This document shows positions 31,388-38,815 of a stretch of 44,718 nt of DNA, in pieces (positions within the stretch are counted from its first letter, which is position 1; each line of letters opens with the position of its first letter). This DNA is from an uncultured Flavobacteriales bacterium (GTDB lineage: Bacteria; Bacteroidota; Bacteroidia; Flavobacteriales_D; Sanyastnellaceae). The position numbers and the translations under genes are program-made. The stretch spans positions 1 through 44,718 of the forward strand of contig CALKUW010000042.1 of the NCBI GenBank assembly GCA_937996585.1, read 5' to 3'. The notes below the pieces were generated by a model, which did not search any database, was not told where the DNA came from, and worked only from the letters and a program-made list of their open reading frames with translations.

Positions 31388-31530
31388 CGTGTCCAGAAAT
31401 GTCCTCCCCAGCCACCCCACATCCGCAGAGCGGAACCAACAAAAGTCATTCCATCCCCCAACGACCGTCATCGAAAGCCCAACCGACCCGACGGAAAATG
31501 CAACAACCAACTAACAAAAAAGCTGCCGCC

Positions 31531-32568
31531 ATGAGTACTTCCATCCTCCCCATCCTGCCTCCCCACGCGGGTGGCCAAGCTCCCCTCCGAAGTGGAAACG
31601 GGGATGCCCAACCGACCATTCACATCATTCACGAAAACGACGCCTGGGTTGTTCCGCTGCGTGCTGAACTCGACGCACGGGGACTGCCCTACAAGGAGTG
31701 GTTCATAGATGAACTCGCCATCGACCTCGAGGCCGCACCGCCCGAGGGCGTGTTCTACAACCGGATGAGTGCGAGCTCCCACACAAGGGACCACCGCCAC
31801 GCCTGGGAGGCGACCCGCGGATTGATGGCGTGGCTTGAAGCCCACGGACGGCGGGTCATCAACAACCGCCGCGCGACCGGACTCGAAGTGAGCAAGATCG
31901 AACAGACCATTGCCCTGAAGCAGTATGGACTGCTCGTGCCGCGCAGTATGGCTGCGACCGGTATCGATGCCCTGCGTGATGCCGCTGCGAAGTGGGACGG
32001 CCCCTTCATCCTCAAGCCCAACCGCGGTGGAAAGGGGACAGGGGTCCGGCTCATCAGGAACACCCACGAACTGGAGGCGGTCATTGCCGAATTCGGAGAC
32101 TACACCCTTGACGGAACGGTCATCCTCCAGGAGTACATCCGCCCGGCGGACGGGCGCGTATTGCGGCTCGAGTTCGTCGGGGGCGAACACGTTTACACCG
32201 TCAGCATCGACGCGGGCGGTGGATTCGAGCTCTGTCCGGCGGACGGCTGCCAGATCGGCAATGCCTACTGCCCGGCCGATGGGCGCGCACAGTTCGAGGT
32301 GCTGGAGGACCACAAGCCCGAGCAATTGAAGCAATGCCTCGCTTTCCTGAAGGCTTCCGGCATGGAGGTGGCGGCCATGGAGGCCGCCCCCGATGCAGAG
32401 GGCAATCTGAAGTTCTATGATGTCAACATCAACACGAACTACAACGCCGCCGCCGAGGCGCGTGCGGAGGTGAAGAGAACCGGCATGGGAGCCATTGCGG
32501 ACTTCCTCGGCCGTGAGTTGCAATCCGTTCAGGCCGCAGCGGCCCGGGCACAACGCATCGCATCATGA
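31531..32568 (+). CDS. ATP-grasp (RimK/glutathione-synthetase-like) ligase
   Basis: The ATG at 31531 gives 345 residues. In-frame starts at 31498 and 31399 lie in a G-poor, unstructured leader. The N-terminal pre-ATP-grasp domain begins THIIHENDAWVVPLRAELD-like at about residue 29. The ATP-grasp core shows GPFILKPNRGGKGTGVRLI (nucleotide-binding lysine and glycine loop), VILQEYIRP and the metal-binding FYDVNINTNYN. ATP-grasp enzymes of this type join a carboxylate to an amine or thiol through an acyl phosphate. The substrates are not predictable. Its stop overlaps the next start as ATGA, so the ligase and the flavoenzyme are made together. It lies behind a Cys attenuator, so a cysteine-linked substrate or product is inferred. 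Confidence 0.82.
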   Translation: MSTSILPILPPHAGGQAPLRSGNGDAQPTIHIIHENDAWVVPLRAELDARGLPYKEWFIDELAIDLEAAPPEGVFYNRMSASSHTRDHRHAWEATRGLMAWLEAHGRRVINNRRATGLEVSKIEQTIALKQYGLLVPRSMAATGIDALRDAAAKWDGPFILKPNRGGKGTGVRLIRNTHELEAVIAEFGDYTLDGTVILQEYIRPADGRVLRLEFVGGEHVYTVSIDAGGGFELCPADGCQIGNAYCPADGRAQFEVLEDHKPEQLKQCLAFLKASGMEVAAMEAAPDAEGNLKFYDVNINTNYNAAAEARAEVKRTGMGAIADFLGRELQSVQAAAARAQRIAS

Positions 32569-33707
32569 CGGGCGTGGTAGGCCAGGCCCACTGGCGGACG
32601 GTGCGCCAGACCCATGTTGCCGTTGTGGGCGGTGGCATCATGGGGGCCATGACGGCAGCCCACCTGATCCAACTCGGTGCCGAGGTCACGGTATACGATC
32701 CGAATCCCATGGGTACGGGGCCGGGAGCCTCGGTGGACACCGGGCGGAGTTTCCGCGTGCACTACGGGACCGACAAGGAGCTCGTGGCCCACGCCGTGCG
32801 ATGCTTCGGCCTCTGGAAGCACTGGGAACTCACCTTGGAACGCCCACTGCTCCAAGCCACCGGCAAGATGTTGCTCGAAGAGCAGGGCGACCGCCATGCC
32901 TTCGAAAGCTGGCAGACGTTGCGCCGCATGGGTTTGCCTTCGGACCGCCTCGCTGCAGGAGCCGTGGCAGCCGAGTGGCCTGGTTTCAAGGCGGGCGCGG
33001 CCACGGTTGATCGCCTCGGGGGCGTGCTCGAGCCGCACATCATCCTCGATGCACTGCACGTCTGGCTGAAGTCCAAAGGGGCGAATTTCAGGGGTGAAGC
33101 GATGGATGTGGCGACGAAGGCCGTTACGGATGCCGAAGGCGCTCGGTCCTACGATTCCGTCGTGTTGACGGCAGGTGCCTGGACGCGGCGTTTCGTGAAC
33201 GCCTCCATGGAGGTGACCCGGCAGGAACTGGTCTATTTCGACGCATCCGCCCTGGGTGCCCGACTGGAGAAGCTCCCCGTATTCAGCCACATGGAAAGCG
33301 GCTTCTATGCCATTCCAACGGCGCGGGATGGCCGCATCAAAGTAGCCAATCACCACCCCGGACCGGTGGGTCACCCTGATGGAGATGACCGCAAGGTTAC
33401 GCCCGCATTCGAGCGCGCTGCACGGAAGTTCCTGGCTGACCACCTTCCGGAACTCGCCGATGCCGAGGTGGTGCGGAGGTATGTCTGCTTCTACAGTGGC
33501 ACGGCGGACCGCGATTTCATCCTCGATCGGACGGACGAGGGCCTCATCGTTGGGGCGGGCTTCAGCGGCCACGGGTTCAAGTTCTCCCCACTTGTGGGCC
33601 GCGTCCTGGCCCAGTTGGCCTTGGGAATCCAGCCGGAAATCGACCTCGCGCGATTCGCGCTGGACCGTCCGGCCCTCCAGGGCAACCTGATGAAGGTGGC
33701 CGTCTGA
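32565..33707 (+). CDS. Sarcosine-oxidase-family FAD-dependent amine oxidase
   Basis: The 380-residue protein has the FAD-binding VAVVGGGIMGAMTAAHLIQLG (core VVGGGIMGAMTAAH) at about 19-36. Its C-terminal half closely resembles monomeric sarcosine oxidase: RYVCFYSGTADRDFILD, where Cys308 aligns with the covalent flavin-linking Cys, and GAGFSGHGFKFSP with Lys339 at the oxygen-activating position. PALQGNL closes the fold. The family oxidises secondary amino acids such as sarcosine, N-methyltryptophan, pipecolate, proline or thioproline, giving H2O2 and an imine. Which one applies here is unknown. It starts inside the ATP-grasp stop and ends five bases from the convergent serine operon. Confidence 0.88.
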   Translation: MTGVVGQAHWRTVRQTHVAVVGGGIMGAMTAAHLIQLGAEVTVYDPNPMGTGPGASVDTGRSFRVHYGTDKELVAHAVRCFGLWKHWELTLERPLLQATGKMLLEEQGDRHAFESWQTLRRMGLPSDRLAAGAVAAEWPGFKAGAATVDRLGGVLEPHIILDALHVWLKSKGANFRGEAMDVATKAVTDAEGARSYDSVVLTAGAWTRRFVNASMEVTRQELVYFDASALGARLEKLPVFSHMESGFYAIPTARDGRIKVANHHPGPVGHPDGDDRKVTPAFERAARKFLADHLPELADAEVVRRYVCFYSGTADRDFILDRTDEGLIVGAGFSGHGFKFSPLVGRVLAQLALGIQPEIDLARFALDRPALQGNLMKVAV

Positions 33708-33712
33708 TCCGT

Positions 33713-33985
33713 TCAGGTGTCCTCCTTGGTGCGCCTCGCTGCCTGCACCCAGACCCGCGCAATCACGGCCATGAGCAAGGTGAAGGCCAAGGTGCAGGCA
33801 GCGGCGTAGCCCCACGTGCCCTCGGGCTCGGGTACGTCCAGGCTGTCTGCACGCAGTTGGGCGAGCCGCATGCGGGCATTGCGCACGATGAACCAGCTTC
33901 CCCACGCGACCATGGGCGCCAACACAAGCCAGGCCTTGAACCACGGTTCATAAGCGGTGCGGTCGATGTCGGGATTGGCCTTCAT
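33713..33985 (-). CDS. Small two-helix membrane protein downstream of yggS
   Basis: The ATG at 33985 overlaps the yggS stop as ATGA and gives 90 residues. A longer in-frame start at 34084 lies inside yggS. Two hydrophobic helices are visible (AWLVLAPMVAWGSWFIV and AAACTLAFTLLMAVIARVWV) with a charged loop between. No family is recognised. It is the last gene of the serC operon and may be an inner-membrane protein of unknown role. Confidence 0.7.
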   Translation of the reverse strand: MKANPDIDRTAYEPWFKAWLVLAPMVAWGSWFIVRNARMRLAQLRADSLDVPEPEGTWGYAAACTLAFTLLMAVIARVWVQAARRTKEDT

Positions 33986-34668
33986 CGCGAACCGAAAATC
34001 GCGCTGCCGATCCGTACCATGGTGCTGCCCTCTTCCACGGCAATGCCCCAATCTCCGCTCATTCCCATGGACAGCGTATCCCATCCCCGGTCGGAGCCGT
34101 GTTGTTCGAACAGCGATCGCAATCCCGCAAATTCCCGGGCGACCTGACGTTCATCCGACGTGAAGGTGGCCATGCCCATGAGGCCCTTGACCTCCACGTG
34201 GGGCCATTCGCCTTCATCCAATGCGCTCAGTAGCGCTTCAAGTTCAGAAGGGGACAGACCGAATTTGGAGGATTCCTGGGCAATGTGCATTTGCAGCAGT
34301 ACCGGTACCTGGCGCCCGCATTGGGCGGCGCGCTTGTCGATTTCCGCGAGGAGCCCCTGCTGATCGACGGCGTGGATCAGCCCCACGAAGGGCGCGATGT
34401 ACCTGACCTTGTTCTTCTGCAGCGTGCCGATCTGGTGCCAGACCAACCCCTCGAACTCCGAGGAGCGTCCACCCTCAGGGGCGGTCAGGACTTCGTGCTT
34501 GCCCACCAGTTCCTGGACGCGGTTTTCACCGAAGCTGCGCGCTCCGGCGGCATACGCAGCCTCCACGGCATCTACCGGTTTGGTCTTGCTCACGGCAATG
34601 ACCTCCACCGAGGACGGGACCGCTCCGCGAACCTGCTGCCATTGCCGTACAATCTCTGTCGCCTCCAT
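33982..34668 (-). CDS. yggS: YggS/PLPBP family PLP homeostasis protein
   Basis: The ATG at 34668 gives 228 residues, the usual length. A start at 34794 would overlap the previous gene. The PLP lysine is Lys28 in VIAVSKTKPVDAVEAAYAAG. Other family blocks are FGENRVQELVGKHE, WHQIGTLQKNK, VQ-like VDQQGLLAEIDKRA and the final SMGMSGDWGIAVEEGSTMVRIGSAIFG (core MSGDWGIAVEEGSTMVRIG). It keeps pyridoxal phosphate and amino acid pools balanced. SerC in the same operon is a PLP enzyme, so the grouping makes sense. Confidence 0.95.
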   Translation of the reverse strand: MEATEIVRQWQQVRGAVPSSVEVIAVSKTKPVDAVEAAYAAGARSFGENRVQELVGKHEVLTAPEGGRSSEFEGLVWHQIGTLQKNKVRYIAPFVGLIHAVDQQGLLAEIDKRAAQCGRQVPVLLQMHIAQESSKFGLSPSELEALLSALDEGEWPHVEVKGLMGMATFTSDERQVAREFAGLRSLFEQHGSDRGWDTLSMGMSGDWGIAVEEGSTMVRIGSAIFGSR

Positions 34669-34678
34669 GGCGCAAAGG

Positions 34679-35890
34679 TCAGGATGCCGGTCCGAAATCG
34701 AAGAGGGTAAGTCCACTGCGCAACTTGGGTGCGATCCAGGTGCTCTTGGGCGGAAGGTGTCGTCCATCGTCCGCAACGGCCTTGAGCCCTTCAAAGGTCA
34801 TGGGGGGCATGATGAAGGACAGCTGGTCAGCACCTGCCGTGGCCTTGTCAAGATCGGTGATTTCCAGGTCACCCGCGATGTAGTCGAGCCGCCGATCGGT
34901 GCGGGGTTCCTGAACGCCGAAAATGGGCCTGAGCACGGCCTCTTGAAGCCACTCGGCCGCGGTCAGCCCCGTCGCTTCCATGGCCTCCCGGATATCCATC
35001 ACGCCTTCTTCCAGACCGCGAAGGGCAATCTGTCCGGCAGCGGGTGTCAAGATGCCGTCTGCGGTTTCCCATCTGACACCATCCAAGGCGCGCATCCTGG
35101 ACAGTCGTTCAGCCAGGTCGGGTAGGGCCGACAACGCCTTCAGCACACGGTGGTAGCCCCGGAAAATGAGCTGGTCGCCCGGCACGGCGATTGCCATGAA
35201 GGCATGTGAGGCGGTGTGTTCGGGATGGGCTTGTGCCATGCGGATGCTGCTGGCCACCCGGTGGTGTCCATCAGCGATGTACAATGCGTCCATCCCGCCC
35301 AGGACTTCCGCCAAGGCCTCCCGGTTTGTCCCGCGCGCGCGCCACAAGGTGTGGCGCACCCCATCGGCGGTGGTGAAATCGAAATCGAAGGGGCCGTTCA
35401 CTACGGCTGCCACTGCGGCGTCCATCGCGGCATCGGGTACATGGGCCAACAGCGTCGGCTCGGCATTGAGCCCCACATCGCCGAGGTAGGAGGCGAACAG
35501 GGCCTCACGGTCGGAGAGGGTGGATTCATGCACCTTGATCCGGCCTGCCATCGCAGCGGCGGTAGGAACCAGCCCTATGATTCCCGTGCAGGTGCCGAGC
35601 GGCCCCGTCTGTCTGAGCACGTAATATGTCGGCTCGGTATCTGCGAGAAGCCATGCCTTGGCCAAGAAGATCTCGTAGGCCGCCCGGATCGACCGCATGC
35701 CATCGGTGCCACGCGCATCACCCTCCGGGTGGATGACGTGCAGATAGCTGAAGGGGTTCCTGGACAGCTTGTCCTGTAGCTCGTAGTCGCTGTAGGTCAG
35801 GTAGCTCCGTGTGGCGACGAGATGCGCCTTGTCCGGCGGGGGCAACACACCCGCGAAGGGCTGGAGCAAAGGGGCGGGCTTCGTTGTCAT
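34679..35890 (-). CDS. DUF1015 protein of the serine operon
   Basis: The 403-residue protein has the DUF1015 features: LLQPFAGVLPPPDKAHLVATRSY at the start (core PFAGVLPPPDKAHLVAT), KVHESTLSDRE at about 117-127, the ALYIADGHHRVASSIRMA motif at about 200-217 and FQ-like SFIMPPMTFEGL near the end. The IADGHHR block recalls the ParB-like free-serine kinases, where the same Asp-Gly-His/Asn-His-Arg motif is catalytic. Its place 39 bp after serA supports a serine-linked role, but this is inference. It is the third gene of the serC operon, and serC-serA-DUF1015 is a common Bacteroidota order. Confidence 0.85.
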   Translation of the reverse strand: MTTKPAPLLQPFAGVLPPPDKAHLVATRSYLTYSDYELQDKLSRNPFSYLHVIHPEGDARGTDGMRSIRAAYEIFLAKAWLLADTEPTYYVLRQTGPLGTCTGIIGLVPTAAAMAGRIKVHESTLSDREALFASYLGDVGLNAEPTLLAHVPDAAMDAAVAAVVNGPFDFDFTTADGVRHTLWRARGTNREALAEVLGGMDALYIADGHHRVASSIRMAQAHPEHTASHAFMAIAVPGDQLIFRGYHRVLKALSALPDLAERLSRMRALDGVRWETADGILTPAAGQIALRGLEEGVMDIREAMEATGLTAAEWLQEAVLRPIFGVQEPRTDRRLDYIAGDLEITDLDKATAGADQLSFIMPPMTFEGLKAVADDGRHLPPKSTWIAPKLRSGLTLFDFGPAS

Positions 35891-35929
35891 TGAATCGAGC
35901 GCCCCGAAAGGTATCCGAACCGGCGGGAT

Positions 35930-36895
35930 TTACCGCATCTCGAGGATGCGCTCGACGAGTTCGTCGCCGATGCGGTCCTGGGCTTCGAGGGTGGCTGCCC
36001 CGATATGGGGGGTGAGGGCGAGCCCTTCCACCTTCAACAGGGTGGGGTCCGGCTTGGGCTCGCCGACGAAGACGTCCAGAGCGGCCCCGCGCAGGTGACC
36101 CGATTCAACAGCCGCGCGCACGGCTACCTCGTCCACCGTGCCCCCGCGGGCCGTATTGACGATCATGGCGCCCTGCTTCATGGCGGCCACACCTGCGGCA
36201 TCCAATACGGGGGAACCGTCGGCCTGGGCGGGAACATGGAAGGTCACGGCGTCCGCCTGTGCCAGCATCTCACTCATGGAGACCAATGGAATCTCCACGT
36301 CAATGTCATGCGTTCGGCCGCCACCGATGGGCACCTGCACCGAAACCGTCCGCGATGTGCCTTCGCGGTCCACACCGATGACGTTCATGCCACAGCCGAG
36401 GGCATACTGCGCCACAGCGGAGCCGATGCGTCCGAAACCGACGACGCCGAGGGTCTTGCCGCGCAGCTCAATCCCTTTGGCATAGGCCTTCTTCAGCACC
36501 TTGAAGTCCTCTGCGCCCCGCGCAGGCATCTCCTGGTAGCTGCGGTGCAGAGAACGCGCCATGGCAAACAGGTGGGCCATGACGAGCTCTGCCACGCTCT
36601 GGGAACTCGCGGCGGGAGTGTTGAAGACCACCTTGCCATTGTCGCGCGCGTATTGGACATCGATATTGTCCATGCCGACACCACCGCGGCCGATGAAACG
36701 CAGTCCGGGGCAGGCGTCGATGAGGTCCTGACGCACCTTGGTGGCGCTGCGCACGAGCAGGCCTTCATAGCCTTCGGCGTTGAGCACTTCGATGAGGCGA
36801 TCCTGCTCCACGTGGTCCGTGGTGACGATGACGCCTTGGGATTCGAGGGTGGACTTGGCCTTGTCTGAGATGCCGTCGTTGGCGAGCACTTTCAT
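35930..36895 (-). CDS. serA: D-3-phosphoglycerate dehydrogenase, short form
   Basis: The 321-residue enzyme oxidises 3-phosphoglycerate, the first step of serine synthesis. The NAD-binding loop VVGFGRIGSAVAQYALGCGM (core GFGRIGSAVAQ) and the catalytic NTARGGTVDE, DVFVGEPKPDP and LTPHIGAAT segments are all present. The early IGRGGVGMDNID motif also fits. It stops after the catalytic domain and has no ACT domain, so allosteric serine feedback of the long-form type is not expected. It lies 39 bp after serC. Confidence 0.95.
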   Translation of the reverse strand: MKVLANDGISDKAKSTLESQGVIVTTDHVEQDRLIEVLNAEGYEGLLVRSATKVRQDLIDACPGLRFIGRGGVGMDNIDVQYARDNGKVVFNTPAASSQSVAELVMAHLFAMARSLHRSYQEMPARGAEDFKVLKKAYAKGIELRGKTLGVVGFGRIGSAVAQYALGCGMNVIGVDREGTSRTVSVQVPIGGGRTHDIDVEIPLVSMSEMLAQADAVTFHVPAQADGSPVLDAAGVAAMKQGAMIVNTARGGTVDEVAVRAAVESGHLRGAALDVFVGEPKPDPTLLKVEGLALTPHIGAATLEAQDRIGDELVERILEMR

Positions 36896-36934
36896 GGTAG
36901 CGGGGTCAATGGTGTTTTCAGTATGTCGGGAAGT

Positions 36935-38008
36935 TCAGCCGCGGGTGCGCTCGAATTCGCGCATCACTTCGACGAGGACCTCCACACTGGCCAGGGGCAG
37001 TGCATTGTACATGGAGGCGCGGAAACCTCCGACGGAACGGTGGCCCTTGATGCCACTGATGCCGGCTTCATCACATGCGGCAAGGAATGCTGAAGTGTGG
37101 GCATCATCCGCAGCGGTGAAGGTGGCGTTCATGACACTCCGCGATCCCGGGTCGGCAAATCCATTGAACAGGGGGTTCCGGTCAATTTCACCGTAGATGC
37201 AGGCGGCCTTGGCGGCGTTGCGGTCGCGGGCGCCTTCCACACCGCCATTGTCCTTGAGCCAACGCAGTGTGAGCATGCTCGTGTAGACGGCGAATACCGG
37301 AGGGGTGTTGAACATGCTGTCCTTGTCGGCGTGGACAGCGAGGTCCAGGTAGCTGGGAATGTCCCGTCCGGTCTTGCCGATCCGCTCGGTGTCGTAGATG
37401 TACAGCACGGTGCCTGCCGGCCCCATGTTCTTCTGTGCGCCGGCATAGATGCAGGCATACTTCTCGATGTCCACCGGACGGGAGAAAATGTCCGAGCTCA
37501 TATCGGCCACCATCGGTGTATCGATGACGGGGTCGGCGCCGTATTGGGTACCGTAGATGGTATTGTTCGTGGTGATGTGCACGAAGTCGGCTGCAGAAGA
37601 GGAGGGCAATGCCGGAATCCGGTCGAAGCCCGTCTCCTCACTGGAGGACAGGGCTTGGGCACCGCCGATCCGCTTGGCTTCCTTCAGGGCCTTCTTGGCC
37701 CAGGTGCCGGTTACGGCATAGTCCATGCTTCCTCCTTCGGGAATGAAGTTCATGGCTGCCGTCAGGAACCCGAGGCTGGCCCCGCCCTGCAGGAAGAGCA
37801 CCTCGTAGCGGCCCGGCAGGTTGAGTTCGCTGCGCACCAGGCTGCGCGCCTCTTCCATGATGTCGACGAACGCCTTGCTCCGGTGGGAAATCTCAATCAG
37901 GCTCAGTCCCATTCCATCCAGGTCGTGCACCGCCTGGGAAGCTTGCGAGAGAACGGACGGCGGCAGGATGCAGGGGCCTGCCGAGAAGTTGTGGATGGCT
38001 TGGGTCAT
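36935..38008 (-). CDS. serC: Phosphoserine aminotransferase
   Basis: Starting at the ATG at 38008 gives 357 residues beginning MTQAIHNFSAGPCILPPSVL. ATGs at 38023-38017 add up to five residues. The PLP lysine sits in YAGAQKNMGPAG. FLQGGASLGFLTAAMNF, HITTNNTIYGTQY and IKGHRSVGGFRASMYNAL are family hallmarks. The enzyme makes phosphoserine from 3-phosphohydroxypyruvate and glutamate. It heads the five-gene operon. Confidence 0.96.
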   Translation of the reverse strand: MTQAIHNFSAGPCILPPSVLSQASQAVHDLDGMGLSLIEISHRSKAFVDIMEEARSLVRSELNLPGRYEVLFLQGGASLGFLTAAMNFIPEGGSMDYAVTGTWAKKALKEAKRIGGAQALSSSEETGFDRIPALPSSSAADFVHITTNNTIYGTQYGADPVIDTPMVADMSSDIFSRPVDIEKYACIYAGAQKNMGPAGTVLYIYDTERIGKTGRDIPSYLDLAVHADKDSMFNTPPVFAVYTSMLTLRWLKDNGGVEGARDRNAAKAACIYGEIDRNPLFNGFADPGSRSVMNATFTAADDAHTSAFLAACDEAGISGIKGHRSVGGFRASMYNALPLASVEVLVEVMREFERTRG

Positions 38009-38033
38009 CGTGGACATCATCATGCGATTTCAA

Positions 38034-38059
38034 ATTCAAAACAACCGGAACACCGGTTG
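38034..38059 (-). terminator. Intrinsic terminator of the DUF4476 gene
   Basis: A perfect seven-base inverted repeat (CAACCGG / CCGGTTG) with a four-base loop spans 38042-38059. On the minus strand it is followed by TTTTGAATTTG. It lies 51 bp after the DUF4476 stop and just before serC, so it separates the two units. Confidence 0.62.
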
Positions 38060-38110
38060 CGTTCATCAGCGGTCAAATTGGAGTTGCCAACAGGATAGAC
38101 ACGGTGCAGG

Positions 38111-38791
38111 TCAAGGTCGATTTACGGCCCATTCCAAAAAATGCGCCCGGTAGCGCTGGGAGGAAAAAACCGATTGCAGGCCCTCAAATCCAGAGGGGTT
38201 GGCGCAGGGTGTGGACTGCACCAGCAACAATTTTCTTTCCTCGTCATCGAAGGCGGATGCACACCGCTCGATCTGCACCGTTGTCAAGCACTGGTTTTCG
38301 AGCCAGGGCATCAAAAAGGCGAAGCGCGATGACTCGAATGGTTCGGACATGGCCCGTTCCAGCTGGCGATCGAGTTGCCATTCCGGAAGGGTCGGGAAGC
38401 ATCCCTTCTCGCCGGTCATCCATTGGGCGGCTGTGGTGTCAACGCCCATGACCATCACCACTCCCACGGTGTCGGAAGACAAAACGAAAGAAACCGAGTC
38501 CTGCCAGTGGGGTAGCGTATGAGAGAATTGGAGCTGTCCCATGTTCCCTAAGGCCCAGATGTTGATGTGCTGCTCACTGCCCACCCACGCTTCCAGGCTG
38601 TCGCCAGCCTGAAGGGCCCGTGCACCCCATTCGAGGTGAACCTCCGGAGCCGAGGTCGATGAATCGGTCCAGGTGGAGACCCAACCCGATACATGGACCG
38701 AGTCCAAAGGGTGGGATTGGCCATGCAGGCTGCCGGTGATCATCAGCGTCACGACAACCATGTATGGGGAAAAGCGCAATCCGAGCGGCAT
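38111..38791 (-). CDS. Exported DUF4476-type protein
   Basis: The 226-residue protein has a signal peptide (residues 1-25, ending SLHGQ). An ATG at residue 11 is an alternative start. The first half is an unassigned beta-rich region. The last 90 residues (FLMPWLENQCLTTVQIERCASAF, DDEERKLLLVQ, then FEGLQSVFSSQRYRAHFLEW) follow the DUF4476 pattern of short helices with a conserved C(L/V)T..Q motif, though more diverged than usual. Function is unknown. It stands alone between the flippase and the serine operon. Confidence 0.68.
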   Translation of the reverse strand: MPLGLRFSPYMVVVTLMITGSLHGQSHPLDSVHVSGWVSTWTDSSTSAPEVHLEWGARALQAGDSLEAWVGSEQHINIWALGNMGQLQFSHTLPHWQDSVSFVLSSDTVGVVMVMGVDTTAAQWMTGEKGCFPTLPEWQLDRQLERAMSEPFESSRFAFLMPWLENQCLTTVQIERCASAFDDEERKLLLVQSTPCANPSGFEGLQSVFSSQRYRAHFLEWAVNRP

Positions 38792-38815
38792 GGGGCCGCA
38801 AAAATAGGATGGTGC

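Noticed and set aside
32529..33944. A 471-codon reverse frame opposite the flavoenzyme
   Set aside because: It is antisense to conserved FAD and covalent-flavin motifs and carries no recognisable domain.
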